Shown here piece after piece: positions 11,028-21,053 of a stretch of DNA of 64,000 bases. The DNA comes from an uncultured Flavobacteriales bacterium (lineage in GTDB: Bacteria; Bacteroidota; Bacteroidia; Palsa-965). Under the pieces are notes generated by a model. It ran no database searches. It saw nothing but the letters and a program-made list of their open reading frames with translations, and was not told the DNA's origin. The position numbers were made by a program, and so were the translations under genes. Each line of letters begins with the position of its first letter. The stretch's first letter is position 1. The DNA is taken from the NCBI GenBank assembly GCA_903873905.1, contig CAIQQJ010000115.1:1-64000 (forward strand). The letters are read 5' to 3'.

Positions 11028-12473
11028 TTAATTCACTTTCCCAATCAAAGTAGTCGCCGTACAAGTATCCACAAAAACATCTGCATATTCCCCGATCTTA
11101 TAATTCCCCTTCGGAAAAACCACAACTATATTCTGCGAATTTCTTCCAGCCCATTTATTTGGATCACGCTTCGAAGTACGTTCAATCAACACACGATGTG
11201 TTTTATTTAAATGCGTCAATGTTTTTTTCTCTGATAAATTTTTCTGCAATTCAATCACTTCAGCCAAACGACGTTTCTTGATTTCTTCAGGAATATCATC
11301 CTCCAATTTCCGTTCCGCAGCAGTGTTTGGACGTTCGGAATAAAAAAACATAAAGGAGAAATCATATTGCGCCCATTTCATCAACGACAATGTTTCCTGA
11401 TGATCTTCCTCCGTCTCCGTACAAAATCCGGAAATGATATCAGCGGAAATTCCGCAGTCTGGAAGAATTTTTCTGATCGCAAGAATTCTTTCCATGTACC
11501 ATTCACGTGTGTAACCACGATTCATCAATTCTAGAATTCTGGAACTTCCACTCTGTACTGGAAGATGAATGTTCTTGCAAATGTTTTCGTATTTCGCCAT
11601 CACATACAAAACATCATCCGTCATATCTTTTGGATTGGATGTGCTGTAACGAACACGCAAATCAGGATTTATCTGCGCAACCATTTCCAACAATTGAGCA
11701 AAATTGGTGGTAGGAATATTTTTACTGACGTCCGCATCGAACGTAGTCGAGATGTCTTTTTTCAATCCTCCTCCTGCCCAGATGTAAGAATCTACATTCT
11801 GTCCAAGCAATGTCACTTCACGATATCCTCTTTCAAATAGATCTTTTACTTCGGCAATAATGCTTTCCGGATTGCGCGAACGTTCACGTCCACGAGTGAA
11901 AGGCACCACACAAAACGAACACATGTTATCACATCCACGCATAATGCTGACGAATGCCGTTACACCATTGCTGTCAATTCTCACTGGAGAAATATCCGCG
12001 TACGTTTCCTCTTTCGACAAAATAACATTCACCGCTTTTTGTCCGCTTTCAACTTTGGCAAGTAAATTCGGAATGTCGCGATATGCATCTGGACCAACAA
12101 CAAGATCAACCAACTTTTCCTCTTCCAGAAATTTCTCTTTCAAACGTTCTGCCATACAACCCAGAACACCAATGACCAATTCAGGATTTTTCTTTTTCGC
12201 TTTTTTGAAATCCGTCAAACGTTGACGAACGCGTTGCTCCGCATTATCACGAATCGAGCAAGTGTTTACAAAAATCACATCCGCCTCATTAAAATCCTTG
12301 GTCGTTGCAAAACCTCCGTTGTGTAAAATGGAAGCCACAATCTCACTATCCGCGAAATTCATTGCGCAACCATAACTTTCAAGATAAAGCTTACGTTTTC
12401 CCTCCGCTTTTCCATCCATCATCAAGGCTTCTCCTTGGCGATTTTCATCAATGACTTTTCCTATTTCTTCCAT
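11028..12473 (-). CDS. miaB: tRNA-2-methylthio-N6-dimethylallyladenosine synthase MiaB
   Basis: [19 protein letters not shown]..., radical [29 protein letters not shown]-like C-terminus. ORF opens at 12533, but an internal ATG (MEEIGKV) is preferred because a promoter overlaps 12503-12534. Confidence 0.93.
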   Translation of the reverse strand: MEEIGKVIDENRQGEALMMDGKAEGKRKLYLESYGCAMNFADSEIVASILHNGGFATTKDFNEADVIFVNTCSIRDNAEQRVRQRLTDFKKAKKKNPELVIGVLGCMAERLKEKFLEEEKLVDLVVGPDAYRDIPNLLAKVESGQKAVNVILSKEETYADISPVRIDSNGVTAFVSIMRGCDNMCSFCVVPFTRGRERSRNPESIIAEVKDLFERGYREVTLLGQNVDSYIWAGGGLKKDISTTFDADVSKNIPTTNFAQLLEMVAQINPDLRVRYSTSNPKDMTDDVLYVMAKYENICKNIHLPVQSGSSRILELMNRGYTREWYMERILAIRKILPDCGISADIISGFCTETEEDHQETLSLMKWAQYDFSFMFFYSERPNTAAERKLEDDIPEEIKKRRLAEVIELQKNLSEKKTLTHLNKTHRVLIERTSKRDPNKWAGRNSQNIVVVFPKGNYKIGEYADVFVDTCTATTLIGKVN

Positions 12474-12502
12474 TTTCAAAATCCTTCTCTTAAAAAGGAA
12501 AG

Positions 12503-12534
12503 CAAAGGTATCAAAAATCAAATCATCTGCCAAA
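12503..12534 (-). promoter_or_regulatory. Bacteroidota-type promoter for miaB (-33 TTTG, N20, -7 TACCTTTG)
   Basis: Minus strand TTTG-GCAGATGATTTGATTTTTGA-TACCTTTG matches the TTTG/TAnnTTTG consensus. Confidence 0.6.
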
Positions 12535-12804
12535 ATGTCACGTTTTTTAACAAGACCTTAAAAAAATATTTTTTGACACTCCTTTTTTAGCCTTTTCATA
12601 CTATATAAACAGGGCTTTAAAAAAGGCCTGGGTCTTGGCTTCGATCATGGACTGGATTTGGAATTGTGGTAAAGGAATGTTTTTCTTTGCGCCCCATCGA
12701 TCCAATTATTCTGCAATTTTTTCGAGGCTAAAGAATTTTGGAATTAGACGATTTAGAGATACATATATGTAGTGTGCAGTTGAACTTTTAATAACGAACA
12801 ACAA

Positions 12805-15321
12805 ATGGCGAAAAACCTTGTGATAGTTGAGTCTCCAGCGAAAGCGAAGACAATTGAAGGATTTCTTGGGAAAGATTTTTTGGTAAAATCAAGTTTCGGA
12901 CACGTGCGCGACCTTGTAAAAAAGGGAATGGCCGTTGATACCGATAATAAGTTTCAACCGAAATATGAGATTTCCCCTGATAAGGAAAAGGTGGTTTCTG
13001 AATTAAAAAAATTAGCGAAAGATGCTGTTGTATGGTTAGCGACTGATGAGGACCGTGAAGGAGAAGCCATTTCTTGGCACTTGGCTGAAGCATTGAATCT
13101 CGATGTAAAAAAAACCAAGCGAATTGTTTTTCATGAAATTACAAAAGGTGCAATTCTAAAAGCAATTGAATCGCCACGCACCATCGACAAACATTTGGTG
13201 GATGCACAACAGGCTCGTCGTATTTTAGATCGTCTTGTTGGTTTTGAATTATCACCGATTCTTTGGAAAAAAATCAAACCATCACTTTCTGCAGGGCGTG
13301 TTCAAAGTGTTGCAGTAAGATTGATTGTGGAACGTGAACGTGAAATCACAAATTTCAAGTCGGTTTCTTCTTATAAAGTATCTGCACTTTTTAATTCCAA
13401 TGGAAATAATTTCAAGGCAGAATTAAAAAATAATTTCAAAACAATTGAAGAAGCTCGTGCATTTTTAGAAAAATGCAAAGCCGCAACCTTCACGATTTCC
13501 TCATTGGAAACAAAGCCTGCGAAAAAAACACCATCTGCTCCATTTACAACTTCAACTTTACAACAGGAAGCTTCACGCAAATTGGGTTTCTCCGTTAAAC
13601 GTACAATGTCCGTTGCGCAACGCTTGTACGAGAGTGGAAAAATCACCTACATGAGAACGGATTCCGTGAATCTTTCTGAAACAGCATTGGATCAGGCAAG
13701 AACTACCATCGGAAAAAATTACGGCGAGAAATACATCAACATCCGCACATTCAAAAACAAAAGCAAAGGTGCACAGGAAGCCCACGAAGCAATTCGTCCA
13801 ACTTACCTCGAGCATTCTTCTGTTGATGCTGAACGTGATGAAGCGCGTTTGTATGAATTGATTTGGAAACGCACCATCGCTTCCCAAATGGCCGATGCCG
13901 AATTGGAAAAAACAACTGCGATCATTTCTGTTTCTACCACTTCAGAAAATTTTGTTGCACAAGGTGAAGTCATCAAGTTCGATGGATTTTTAAAAGTGTA
14001 TTTGGAATCTTCTGATGACGATGAAGAGGATGAGAATGACGAAACCAAAGAGGGAATGTTGCCGCCACTCAAAATGGGGCAAAATCTTGAAGTAAATAAT
14101 ATCACTGCCACACAACGTTTTTCTCATCATCCCGCACGATTTACAGAAGCGAGTCTGGTGAAAAAATTGGAAGAACTCGGAATAGGCCGACCTTCCACTT
14201 ACGCTCCAACAATTTCAACTGTTCAAGATCGTGGTTATGTGGTGAAGGAAGATCGTGAAGGAACACCACGAAAATATGATGTACTGACTTTACGAAATAA
14301 AAATATTTCAGAAGAGATTAAACAGGAAAATACCGGTGCGGAAAAATCAAAATTATTTCCAACCGATATCGGAATGGTTGTAACGGATTTTTTGAATCAA
14401 CATTTCCCAATTATCATGGATTATAATTTCACCGCAAAAGTGGAATTGGAATTTGATGAAATTGCAGAAGGAAATGTGCAGTGGCAAAAAATGTTGGAAT
14501 CTTTTTATCGCCCTTTCCACAAAACAGTTGAAACCACAGAAGAAAAATCGGAACGCGCAAGTGGCGAACGTTTGCTTGGTGTTGATCCGAAATCTGGAAA
14601 AAATATTTACGCTCGTATTGGAAGATTCGGTCCGCTCGTTCAAATCGGTGAAGCGGATGAAGTGGAAAAAAAATTCGCAAGTCTAAAAAAAGATCAGCGC
14701 CTCGAAGGAATTACGCTTGAGGATGCATTGGAACTTTTCAAACTGCCACGCATCGCCGGCCAATTCGAAGACAAAGACATGAAAATTGCCATCGGTCGTT
14801 TCGGTCCTTACATTCAACACAACAATTTATTTTTCTCCATTCCCAAAGACGATGATCCATTGGAACTTTCCAAGGAACGCGCCATCGAAATTATTTTGGC
14901 GAAAAGAAAATCCGACGCTGAAAAGGAAATCAAAGCTTTCCGAAATGAAGGCCGCGATGATATTCGTATTTTGAATGGACGTTGGGGCCCGTATTTCTGT
15001 ATTGGAAAAAGCAATTATAAAATTCCAAAAGACCGCGAACCTGCTTCACTTTCTCTTGCAGAATGTTTAGCACTAGCAGAAGAGCAGGAAAAAAATATGC
15101 CGCCTTATAAACGCGCATTGCTTGCAAAAAAAGCCGCCCTCGAAGCGAAGAAAGCTCCGAAAGGAAAAAAAGTTGCCGTGAAAAAAGTTCCTGCAATAAA
15201 TAAAATGCCTGCAGCAAAAAAAGAAGGTCCTGTTAAAAAAGTAGCGATAAAAAAACCTGCAAAAACAACAGCGCGAGTTGTGAAAAGAGGGTCCAAGAAA
15301 AAAGCAGCCAAGAAAAAATAA
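12805..15321 (+). CDS. topA: DNA topoisomerase I with Lys/Ala-rich C-terminal tail
   Basis: MAKNLVIVESPAKAKTIEGFLGKDF..., active-site region GKITYMRTDSVNLSE; tail AKKAALEAKKAPKGKKVAVKKVP...KRGSKKKAAKKK. Confidence 0.98.
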   Translation: MAKNLVIVESPAKAKTIEGFLGKDFLVKSSFGHVRDLVKKGMAVDTDNKFQPKYEISPDKEKVVSELKKLAKDAVVWLATDEDREGEAISWHLAEALNLDVKKTKRIVFHEITKGAILKAIESPRTIDKHLVDAQQARRILDRLVGFELSPILWKKIKPSLSAGRVQSVAVRLIVEREREITNFKSVSSYKVSALFNSNGNNFKAELKNNFKTIEEARAFLEKCKAATFTISSLETKPAKKTPSAPFTTSTLQQEASRKLGFSVKRTMSVAQRLYESGKITYMRTDSVNLSETALDQARTTIGKNYGEKYINIRTFKNKSKGAQEAHEAIRPTYLEHSSVDAERDEARLYELIWKRTIASQMADAELEKTTAIISVSTTSENFVAQGEVIKFDGFLKVYLESSDDDEEDENDETKEGMLPPLKMGQNLEVNNITATQRFSHHPARFTEASLVKKLEELGIGRPSTYAPTISTVQDRGYVVKEDREGTPRKYDVLTLRNKNISEEIKQENTGAEKSKLFPTDIGMVVTDFLNQHFPIIMDYNFTAKVELEFDEIAEGNVQWQKMLESFYRPFHKTVETTEEKSERASGERLLGVDPKSGKNIYARIGRFGPLVQIGEADEVEKKFASLKKDQRLEGITLEDALELFKLPRIAGQFEDKDMKIAIGRFGPYIQHNNLFFSIPKDDDPLELSKERAIEIILAKRKSDAEKEIKAFRNEGRDDIRILNGRWGPYFCIGKSNYKIPKDREPASLSLAECLALAEEQEKNMPPYKRALLAKKAALEAKKAPKGKKVAVKKVPAINKMPAAKKEGPVKKVAIKKPAKTTARVVKRGSKKKAAKKK

Positions 15322-15376
15322 TTCTATATTCAGAATCATCTGCGAAATCATTTGAAGCTGCGATAAATGTTTTTTT

Positions 15377-15483
15377 AGGAGCACTGAAATTGCAGTTTCA
15401 AAGCAACGCTTCACCTGCTATCCGTTCCAAGTCCTCTCCCAACAGAAATGTTGGGATCCGGGCTTTCTACTTCTATCAGGGCT
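15377..15483 (+). repeat. Dispersed intergenic element family 2 (AGGAGCAC ... AAGTCCTC [hairpin] GGGCTTT ... GGGCT)
   Basis: Shared blocks with 55651-55758, including CCCAACAGAAATGTTGGG. Confidence 0.65.
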
Positions 15484-15663
15484 GTTTTAGGGAATCTTTA
15501 TTTCTAATAAAATCTCCCGCGCCTCAGCGCTAAAAAATTGTTAGTGAATCTCAATTTTTACATAAATCCAACGTTACCAACATTCCTCTGCTCAAAACCC
15601 CAATCACCTGCAACCAATCACCACCCACCATTTTCCGATATTTGCTAAACACGAAAATCAGAA

Positions 15664-16851
15664 ATGAGCCAATCCCTAGACTTCAGCGAATTTTTCGAAC
15701 CGGTAAACACCGAAAGAATTTCTTCAGGAAAAATTTTTCTTGGAACACAATTTGGCCAATTGCTTCGCACCAATAATCCTGTAACAGGCTGGCCCGATCT
15801 TAATGGCGTTCAACTTGTTCTCATTGGCGTAAATGAAGATCGCCGTTGCATAAATAACAATGGCGCAGCACTCGCTCCTGATGAAGTGCGCGAAAATCTC
15901 TACAAACTTTTCCAAGGCGATTGGCAATTGAAAATGGCCGATCTCGGTGACATTCGCGCAGGCCACACACCCGAAGACACAGATTATGCTTTGAAAACTG
16001 TGATTGGTGCAATGCTGAAAAAAAATATTGTCCCAATTATCATTGGTGGCGGACAAGATCTCACCTATGCGCAATATCTTGGGTATGAAAAAATGGAACA
16101 AACCGTAAACGTAGTTTCCATCGATTCACAATTTGATTTGGGTGCTGCGGGAGAAGAATTGAATTCTCGTTCTTTCCTCAGCAAAATAATTTTACAACAA
16201 CCTAATTTCCTTTTTAATTTTTCCAATATCGGTTACCAAACTTATTTCGTTGAACAAAGTGGTTTGGAATTAATGCAGAAATTGAATTTCGATATTCACC
16301 GTCTCGGTCAAGCGCGTGCGAAAATGGAAGAGGTAGAACCGATTATCCGCAATGCAGATTTGGTGAGTTTTGATTTGGGTGCCGTTCGACAGAGTGAAGC
16401 GCCAGGAAATGGAAATGCATCGCCCAATGGTTTTTTTGGTGATGAAGCATGTCAACTCGCGCGGTATGCAGGAATTTCTGATAAGTGCACTTCCATCGGA
16501 ATTTATGAATTGAATCCTGCTTTCGATCGAAAACAACTCACTTCACATTTGGTCGCTCAAATGATTTGGTGTTTCGCTGATGGATATTACAATCGCAAAA
16601 AGGATTTTCCATTCTCTGACATCACCGATTATACGCGCTTCCGTGTTTTTCTCAAAGATCACAAACACGAAATCGTTTTTTACAAATCGGCAAGAAGCGA
16701 TCGTTGGTGGATGGAAGTTCCTTATCCTCCCAATCAGAAATTGCGTTTTGAGCGTCATGCACTCGTGCCTTGTTCGTACAACGATTACGAAGAAGCCTGC
16801 AAAGAAGAAATGCCCGATCGCTGGCTGCAGACTTTCCAAAAACTTTCTTGA
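15664..16851 (+). CDS. Arginase/formimidoylglutamase-family (ureohydrolase-like) protein
   Basis: 'IVPIIIGGGQDLTYAQYLGYE', 'VVSIDSQFDLG', 'ADLVSFDLGAVRQSEAP' resemble the ureohydrolase fold. Confidence 0.75.
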   Translation: MSQSLDFSEFFEPVNTERISSGKIFLGTQFGQLLRTNNPVTGWPDLNGVQLVLIGVNEDRRCINNNGAALAPDEVRENLYKLFQGDWQLKMADLGDIRAGHTPEDTDYALKTVIGAMLKKNIVPIIIGGGQDLTYAQYLGYEKMEQTVNVVSIDSQFDLGAAGEELNSRSFLSKIILQQPNFLFNFSNIGYQTYFVEQSGLELMQKLNFDIHRLGQARAKMEEVEPIIRNADLVSFDLGAVRQSEAPGNGNASPNGFFGDEACQLARYAGISDKCTSIGIYELNPAFDRKQLTSHLVAQMIWCFADGYYNRKKDFPFSDITDYTRFRVFLKDHKHEIVFYKSARSDRWWMEVPYPPNQKLRFERHALVPCSYNDYEEACKEEMPDRWLQTFQKLS

Positions 16852-16959
16852 TAAAATTCTCGCGCACACTCTTTCGCGCATTTCCAATTTGGTGACTTCC
16901 AATTTCCAATTAAAAAATCCAATTGAAAATCGGCAATCAATAAATCGCAATCTTTTTCT

Positions 16960-17011
16960 GCGTGAGGGATTGCAGCGTAAAGCCCGACGCAACATTTCTG
17001 TTGGGGCACGC
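16960..17011 (+). repeat. Dispersed intergenic element family 1, short copy, followed by an additional CCCAACA-GTAT-TGTTGGG hairpin at about 17031-17049
   Basis: gcgtgagggattgcagcgtaaagcccgacgcaacatttctgttggggcacgc. Confidence 0.75.
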
Positions 17012-17186
17012 ACAAATAGAAAAAAGCGGTCCCAACAGTATTGTTGGGAGCAGTAAAAAAATAGTCAAGGCTAAATCAACAATTTTCGAATAATCAAATT
17101 TTCGAATCTCAAATCAGATGTATCTTTTTTCAAGGGTTTGGTTATAGAATAAAGTCGCCGCTTTTCATTTCACCAAAACGATACAC

Positions 17187-18161
17187 ATGAAAAAAATAAT
17201 TACACTTCTTGCCCTTGCGCTCAGGAGCACGATGGCATTTGCACAGCAGGATCCGCAATTTTCGCAATACATGAACAATAAACTTTTCATGAATCCGGCT
17301 TATGCAGGAATGCGGAATGCACTTTGCATGAGTTTGATTGGACGAAATCAGTGGAACGGATTTGATGGGTCACCAAACAGCGGAGTTTTGTCTACAGATT
17401 TTGTTCTGCCCAAAAACAGTGGAGGTGTCGGATTCAATTTGATGTACGATAAGTTGGGTTTTGAAAACAATTTGAGTTTTCATGGAATCTATTCGAAACA
17501 TTTTGAATTGAAACATGAATCCCAAATTGGAATAGGAATGGATATTGGAAGTTTCAGTAAACGATTGGGACCATCAGGAAATCAACAATGGCTCGCCACA
17601 ACAAATTGGCAAGCGGATGCAACGATTCCTCCTCAGATAAAAAAAACGGTTTTGGATTTGGGTTTGGGAATTTGGTACCAGAATCCAAAATTGTGGTTTG
17701 GCATTTCCACCTCGCATCTAAATGGAAAATTGATTGACGATGGCAACCAACAAATAGGAAATGAGAATCATAATCTTGTTTTTCAAATGGCGCGGCATTA
17801 TTTTATTACTGGCGGAGCAAATCTTTTTCAACCCAATACTTGGGAAGTAAAACCGTCTTTTCTTATAAAGACAGACGGAATTATTACTTCCTTGGATTTG
17901 AATACCACGATCATTTACAAAAAACGTTTCTGGTTTGGTGCTTCCTACCGCTATAAAGATGCTATTTGTCCAATGGCAGGATTTCTGATTCCAAGCTCCA
18001 AAGCAAATCCTGACCTCGGACTGAAAGTTGGTTTCGCGTATGACTACTCCACTTCACAACTAAAGAATTACAATAACGGAACCATTGAAGTTTTCATAAA
18101 CTATTGCATGCCATTAGAATGGCTTACTGGTTGGGGACGTGACACAAGGATTTTTCTCTAA
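17187..18161 (+). CDS. PorP/SprF-family type IX secretion membrane protein (copy 1)
   Basis: Signal peptide then QQDPQFSQYMNNKLFMNPAYAGMRNALC, hallmark of PorP/SprF. Confidence 0.92.
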   Translation: MKKIITLLALALRSTMAFAQQDPQFSQYMNNKLFMNPAYAGMRNALCMSLIGRNQWNGFDGSPNSGVLSTDFVLPKNSGGVGFNLMYDKLGFENNLSFHGIYSKHFELKHESQIGIGMDIGSFSKRLGPSGNQQWLATTNWQADATIPPQIKKTVLDLGLGIWYQNPKLWFGISTSHLNGKLIDDGNQQIGNENHNLVFQMARHYFITGGANLFQPNTWEVKPSFLIKTDGIITSLDLNTTIIYKKRFWFGASYRYKDAICPMAGFLIPSSKANPDLGLKVGFAYDYSTSQLKNYNNGTIEVFINYCMPLEWLTGWGRDTRIFL

Positions 18162-18252
18162 AGTTCGGCTACAAATGCAAAAAAATAAAATTGCCCTAAA
18201 AAGTCCAATTTGTTAAAATGAGTCTTCGTGAACAGGCGATGGTTAAAAAAGA

Positions 18253-18283
18253 TTTGTTTAAATAAAATGAATACCTATCTTAG
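18253..18283 (+). promoter_or_regulatory. Bacteroidota-type promoter (TTTG-N19-TATCTTAG) upstream of porP copy 2 / gldKLMN
   Basis: TTTG 18253-18256, 19-nt spacer, TATCTTAG 18276-18283 (one mismatch to TAnnTTTG). Confidence 0.55.
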
Positions 18284-18316
18284 CGACCTGTGTACTGAAA
18301 GTGCACAATTTAATTT

Positions 18317-19348
18317 GTGGCAAAACACATGAGAAAAATGAAGAAAACCCTTACTATCATTGCCTTTGCGCTAGGAAGCACAGCTGCCTTTTCACAACAG
18401 GATCCGCAGTTTTCCCAGTACATGTACAACAAGCTTTTCATGAATCCGGGTTACTCTGGAATGCGTCAAGCGCTCTGTTTTACAGCCATCGCACGACAAC
18501 AGTGGGCTGGATTTGATGGAGCACCGAAAAGCGGCGTGTTTTCTGCTGATTGTTTTCTTCCAAAAATTCGTGGTGGAGTTGGAATCAATATAATGTATGA
18601 TCAACTCGGATTCGAGAATAACATGGGTTATCGCCTGAATTATTCATACCATCAGCCTTTGGGTGGTGGCATTTTGGGAATCGGTCTTGAGTTCGGTGCA
18701 TTCAGCAAACGACTTGGACCAACTGGTACACAAGCTTGGCTTGCAACTTCAAATTGGCAGAATGACCAATCTATTCCCCCTCAATTGAAAAAAACAGTTT
18801 TTGATATGGGATTTGGTCTTTGGTACCAACGTCAAAATCTTTGGTTTGGAATTTCCTCAACCCATTTGCCTGCTAGTTCATTAAGTGGACAGTCTTCATC
18901 CATGATTGTTCTACCAAATCCAACCCCACAGACATTTAGCCTTACTTACCAAATAGCTCGTCACTATTTTGTAACGGGTGGTTACAATTGGAATATCAAC
19001 GGTGGAGCGTGGGAACTTCGTCCTTCTTTCCTCGTGAAATCGGATGCAACAATCACTTCATTTGATCTTAATGTTACAGCACTTTATAACCAGCGCTTCT
19101 GGTTTGGAGCTTCTTATCGTTTCCAGGATGCTATTTGTCCTATGATCGGTTTTATGCTTCCTCAGGCCAAAGCAACTTCAAATGAAATGCCTGGTGGTGG
19201 ATTGAAAGTTGGATTTGCCTACGATTACACAACTTCAAACTTAAAGAATTACAATAGCGGTACATTTGAATTGTTGCTGAATTATTGTATTCCAATCGTT
19301 ATTCCTGTTCACCGTCAAGGTCATGGCGATGTTCGTATTTTCGATTGA
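18317..19348 (+). CDS. PorP/SprF-family type IX secretion membrane protein (copy 2)
   Basis: QQDPQFSQYMYNKLFMNPGYSGMRQALC; collinear with copy 1. Start may be the internal ATG of MRKMKKTL (18329) or MKKTL (18338). Confidence 0.92.
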   Translation: MAKHMRKMKKTLTIIAFALGSTAAFSQQDPQFSQYMYNKLFMNPGYSGMRQALCFTAIARQQWAGFDGAPKSGVFSADCFLPKIRGGVGINIMYDQLGFENNMGYRLNYSYHQPLGGGILGIGLEFGAFSKRLGPTGTQAWLATSNWQNDQSIPPQLKKTVFDMGFGLWYQRQNLWFGISSTHLPASSLSGQSSSMIVLPNPTPQTFSLTYQIARHYFVTGGYNWNINGGAWELRPSFLVKSDATITSFDLNVTALYNQRFWFGASYRFQDAICPMIGFMLPQAKATSNEMPGGGLKVGFAYDYTTSNLKNYNSGTFELLLNYCIPIVIPVHRQGHGDVRIFD

Positions 19349-19543
19349 GCTGTAGCGAAAAGAAAGGTAACGAAACCTTAACCAATAAAATAGCGTAAGA
19401 ACGTATTCATTGTTAGTTAGATCATTGTACTAATTATGTACGATGATTTTCTACCAAGAGGGCAATTTTGGAAACATTGCCTGCGTTTTAGTAATACCAA
19501 CACCAGAAAATAGTACACTAAAGGGAAATTAAAGGAGGCACAA

Positions 19544-20989
19544 ATGAAACGATTATTGTTTGTGGGCGTTATTGCCATCTTATTGCTAAATTCCTGTGAA
19601 ACAGAGAATGGGCAATTGATGGGCGTTCAAAATCGCCCCGCATGGTATCCATTGGATCCGTTCGGAATGTTGTATTGCGGAATGGGCAGTTACAACATGG
19701 GACCAAGTGATGAGGATATTCCTTATGCACATACCACCAAGTCAAAAACGGTGTCAGTGCAAGCTTTTTATCTGGACCAAACAGAAATTTCCAATAATGA
19801 ATATCGTCAGTTCGTATACTATGTACGTGACTCACTGGCCCGTCGTCTATTGGCTACTAATGGATTTGAAGATGATTATCTCATTCCTGAAGAAGAATGG
19901 CATGGATATGAGGACAATGGTCCTGTCTATGTTGGAGATGATATGCCACAGGATCCTTATTTGCCATTAAATTGGGAAGAGAAAGTTCGTTGGGATGCAA
20001 CTGATCCTGACTATAAAGCAGCGTTAAACGACATGTATCTTCCAGCTGAAGAACGTTTCTGGCATCGCAAAGAAATTGATACACGTAAGTTGATTTATGA
20101 ATATTACCGTATTGATTTGCGAACAGCTGCTCAAAAGACAAACCGTTATATTCCTAAGACGACACCTAATCCGTCCGAAAATGGTAGAGTAATGCCTACT
20201 CGTGATCAAGGTAATTATGATGTTAGTTCACGACGAGTTACCGCCAATGGAGTTGACCGAAGCGTTTTTATTGTGAAGGATGTTATTAACGTTTATCCTG
20301 ATACACTTGCTTGGGTGCATGATTTCTCGTATGCATTTAACGAGCCGATGACTAATATGTATTTCTGGCATCCATGTTATGATGACTATCCGGTTGTGGG
20401 TGTAACTTGGAAGCAAGCTCGTGCCTTCTGCATTTGGCGTACTCAATTATTGAACAACTTCCTTGAGGCTAATAGTGAGGTTGCTGTTCAAGATTTCCGA
20501 CTGCCAACTGAGTCAGAGTGGGAATATGCTGCAAGAGGCGGTCTACAATTGAGTGCATACCCTTGGGGTGGTCCTTACATTCGTAATGCTCGTGGATGTT
20601 TCCTCGGAAACTTTAAGCCTATGCGCGGATCGTATATTGATGATGGAGGTTTCCACACTGTAAAAATCATGTCTTACAATCCAAATGATTGGGGTTTCTA
20701 TTGCATGGCAGGAAACGCTGCAGAATGGACTTCCTGTGCATTTGATGAGTCTGCGTATGATTTCATGCATGATTTAAACCCTGATTATCAGTATGAAACA
20801 ACTGTCCAAGATGAAAAAACTGCTCCCGTACTTTGTCGTAAAGTAATACGTGGTGGTTCTTGGAAGGATGTAGGTTTCTATCTTCAAACAAGTACTAAGT
20901 CTTACGAGTATCAAGATACAGCAAAATGTTACGTTGGTTTCCGTTGTGCCATGACATTCCTTGGCCGTTCGAAAGACGACGATTTATAG
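19544..20989 (+). CDS. gldK: Gliding motility/T9SS lipoprotein GldK (formylglycine-generating-enzyme-like fold)
   Basis: Lipobox LLLNSCE; 'VQAFYLDQTEISNNEYRQFVYYVRDSLAR'; SUMF1-like 'RLPTESEWEYAARGG', 'GNAAEWT'; followed by gldLMN. Confidence 0.95.
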   Translation: MKRLLFVGVIAILLLNSCETENGQLMGVQNRPAWYPLDPFGMLYCGMGSYNMGPSDEDIPYAHTTKSKTVSVQAFYLDQTEISNNEYRQFVYYVRDSLARRLLATNGFEDDYLIPEEEWHGYEDNGPVYVGDDMPQDPYLPLNWEEKVRWDATDPDYKAALNDMYLPAEERFWHRKEIDTRKLIYEYYRIDLRTAAQKTNRYIPKTTPNPSENGRVMPTRDQGNYDVSSRRVTANGVDRSVFIVKDVINVYPDTLAWVHDFSYAFNEPMTNMYFWHPCYDDYPVVGVTWKQARAFCIWRTQLLNNFLEANSEVAVQDFRLPTESEWEYAARGGLQLSAYPWGGPYIRNARGCFLGNFKPMRGSYIDDGGFHTVKIMSYNPNDWGFYCMAGNAAEWTSCAFDESAYDFMHDLNPDYQYETTVQDEKTAPVLCRKVIRGGSWKDVGFYLQTSTKSYEYQDTAKCYVGFRCAMTFLGRSKDDDL

Positions 20990-21053
20990 ATTTAAATTCC
21001 CCTATCAACGATTAACTAACCCGAGTACTTAACCAACACAAACAAGCACAACA

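Noticed and set aside
15073-15414. Minus-strand Cys/Phe-rich ORFs at the topA 3' end
   Set aside because: Antisense of the Lys-rich (AAA/AAG) topA tail; expected shadow ORF.
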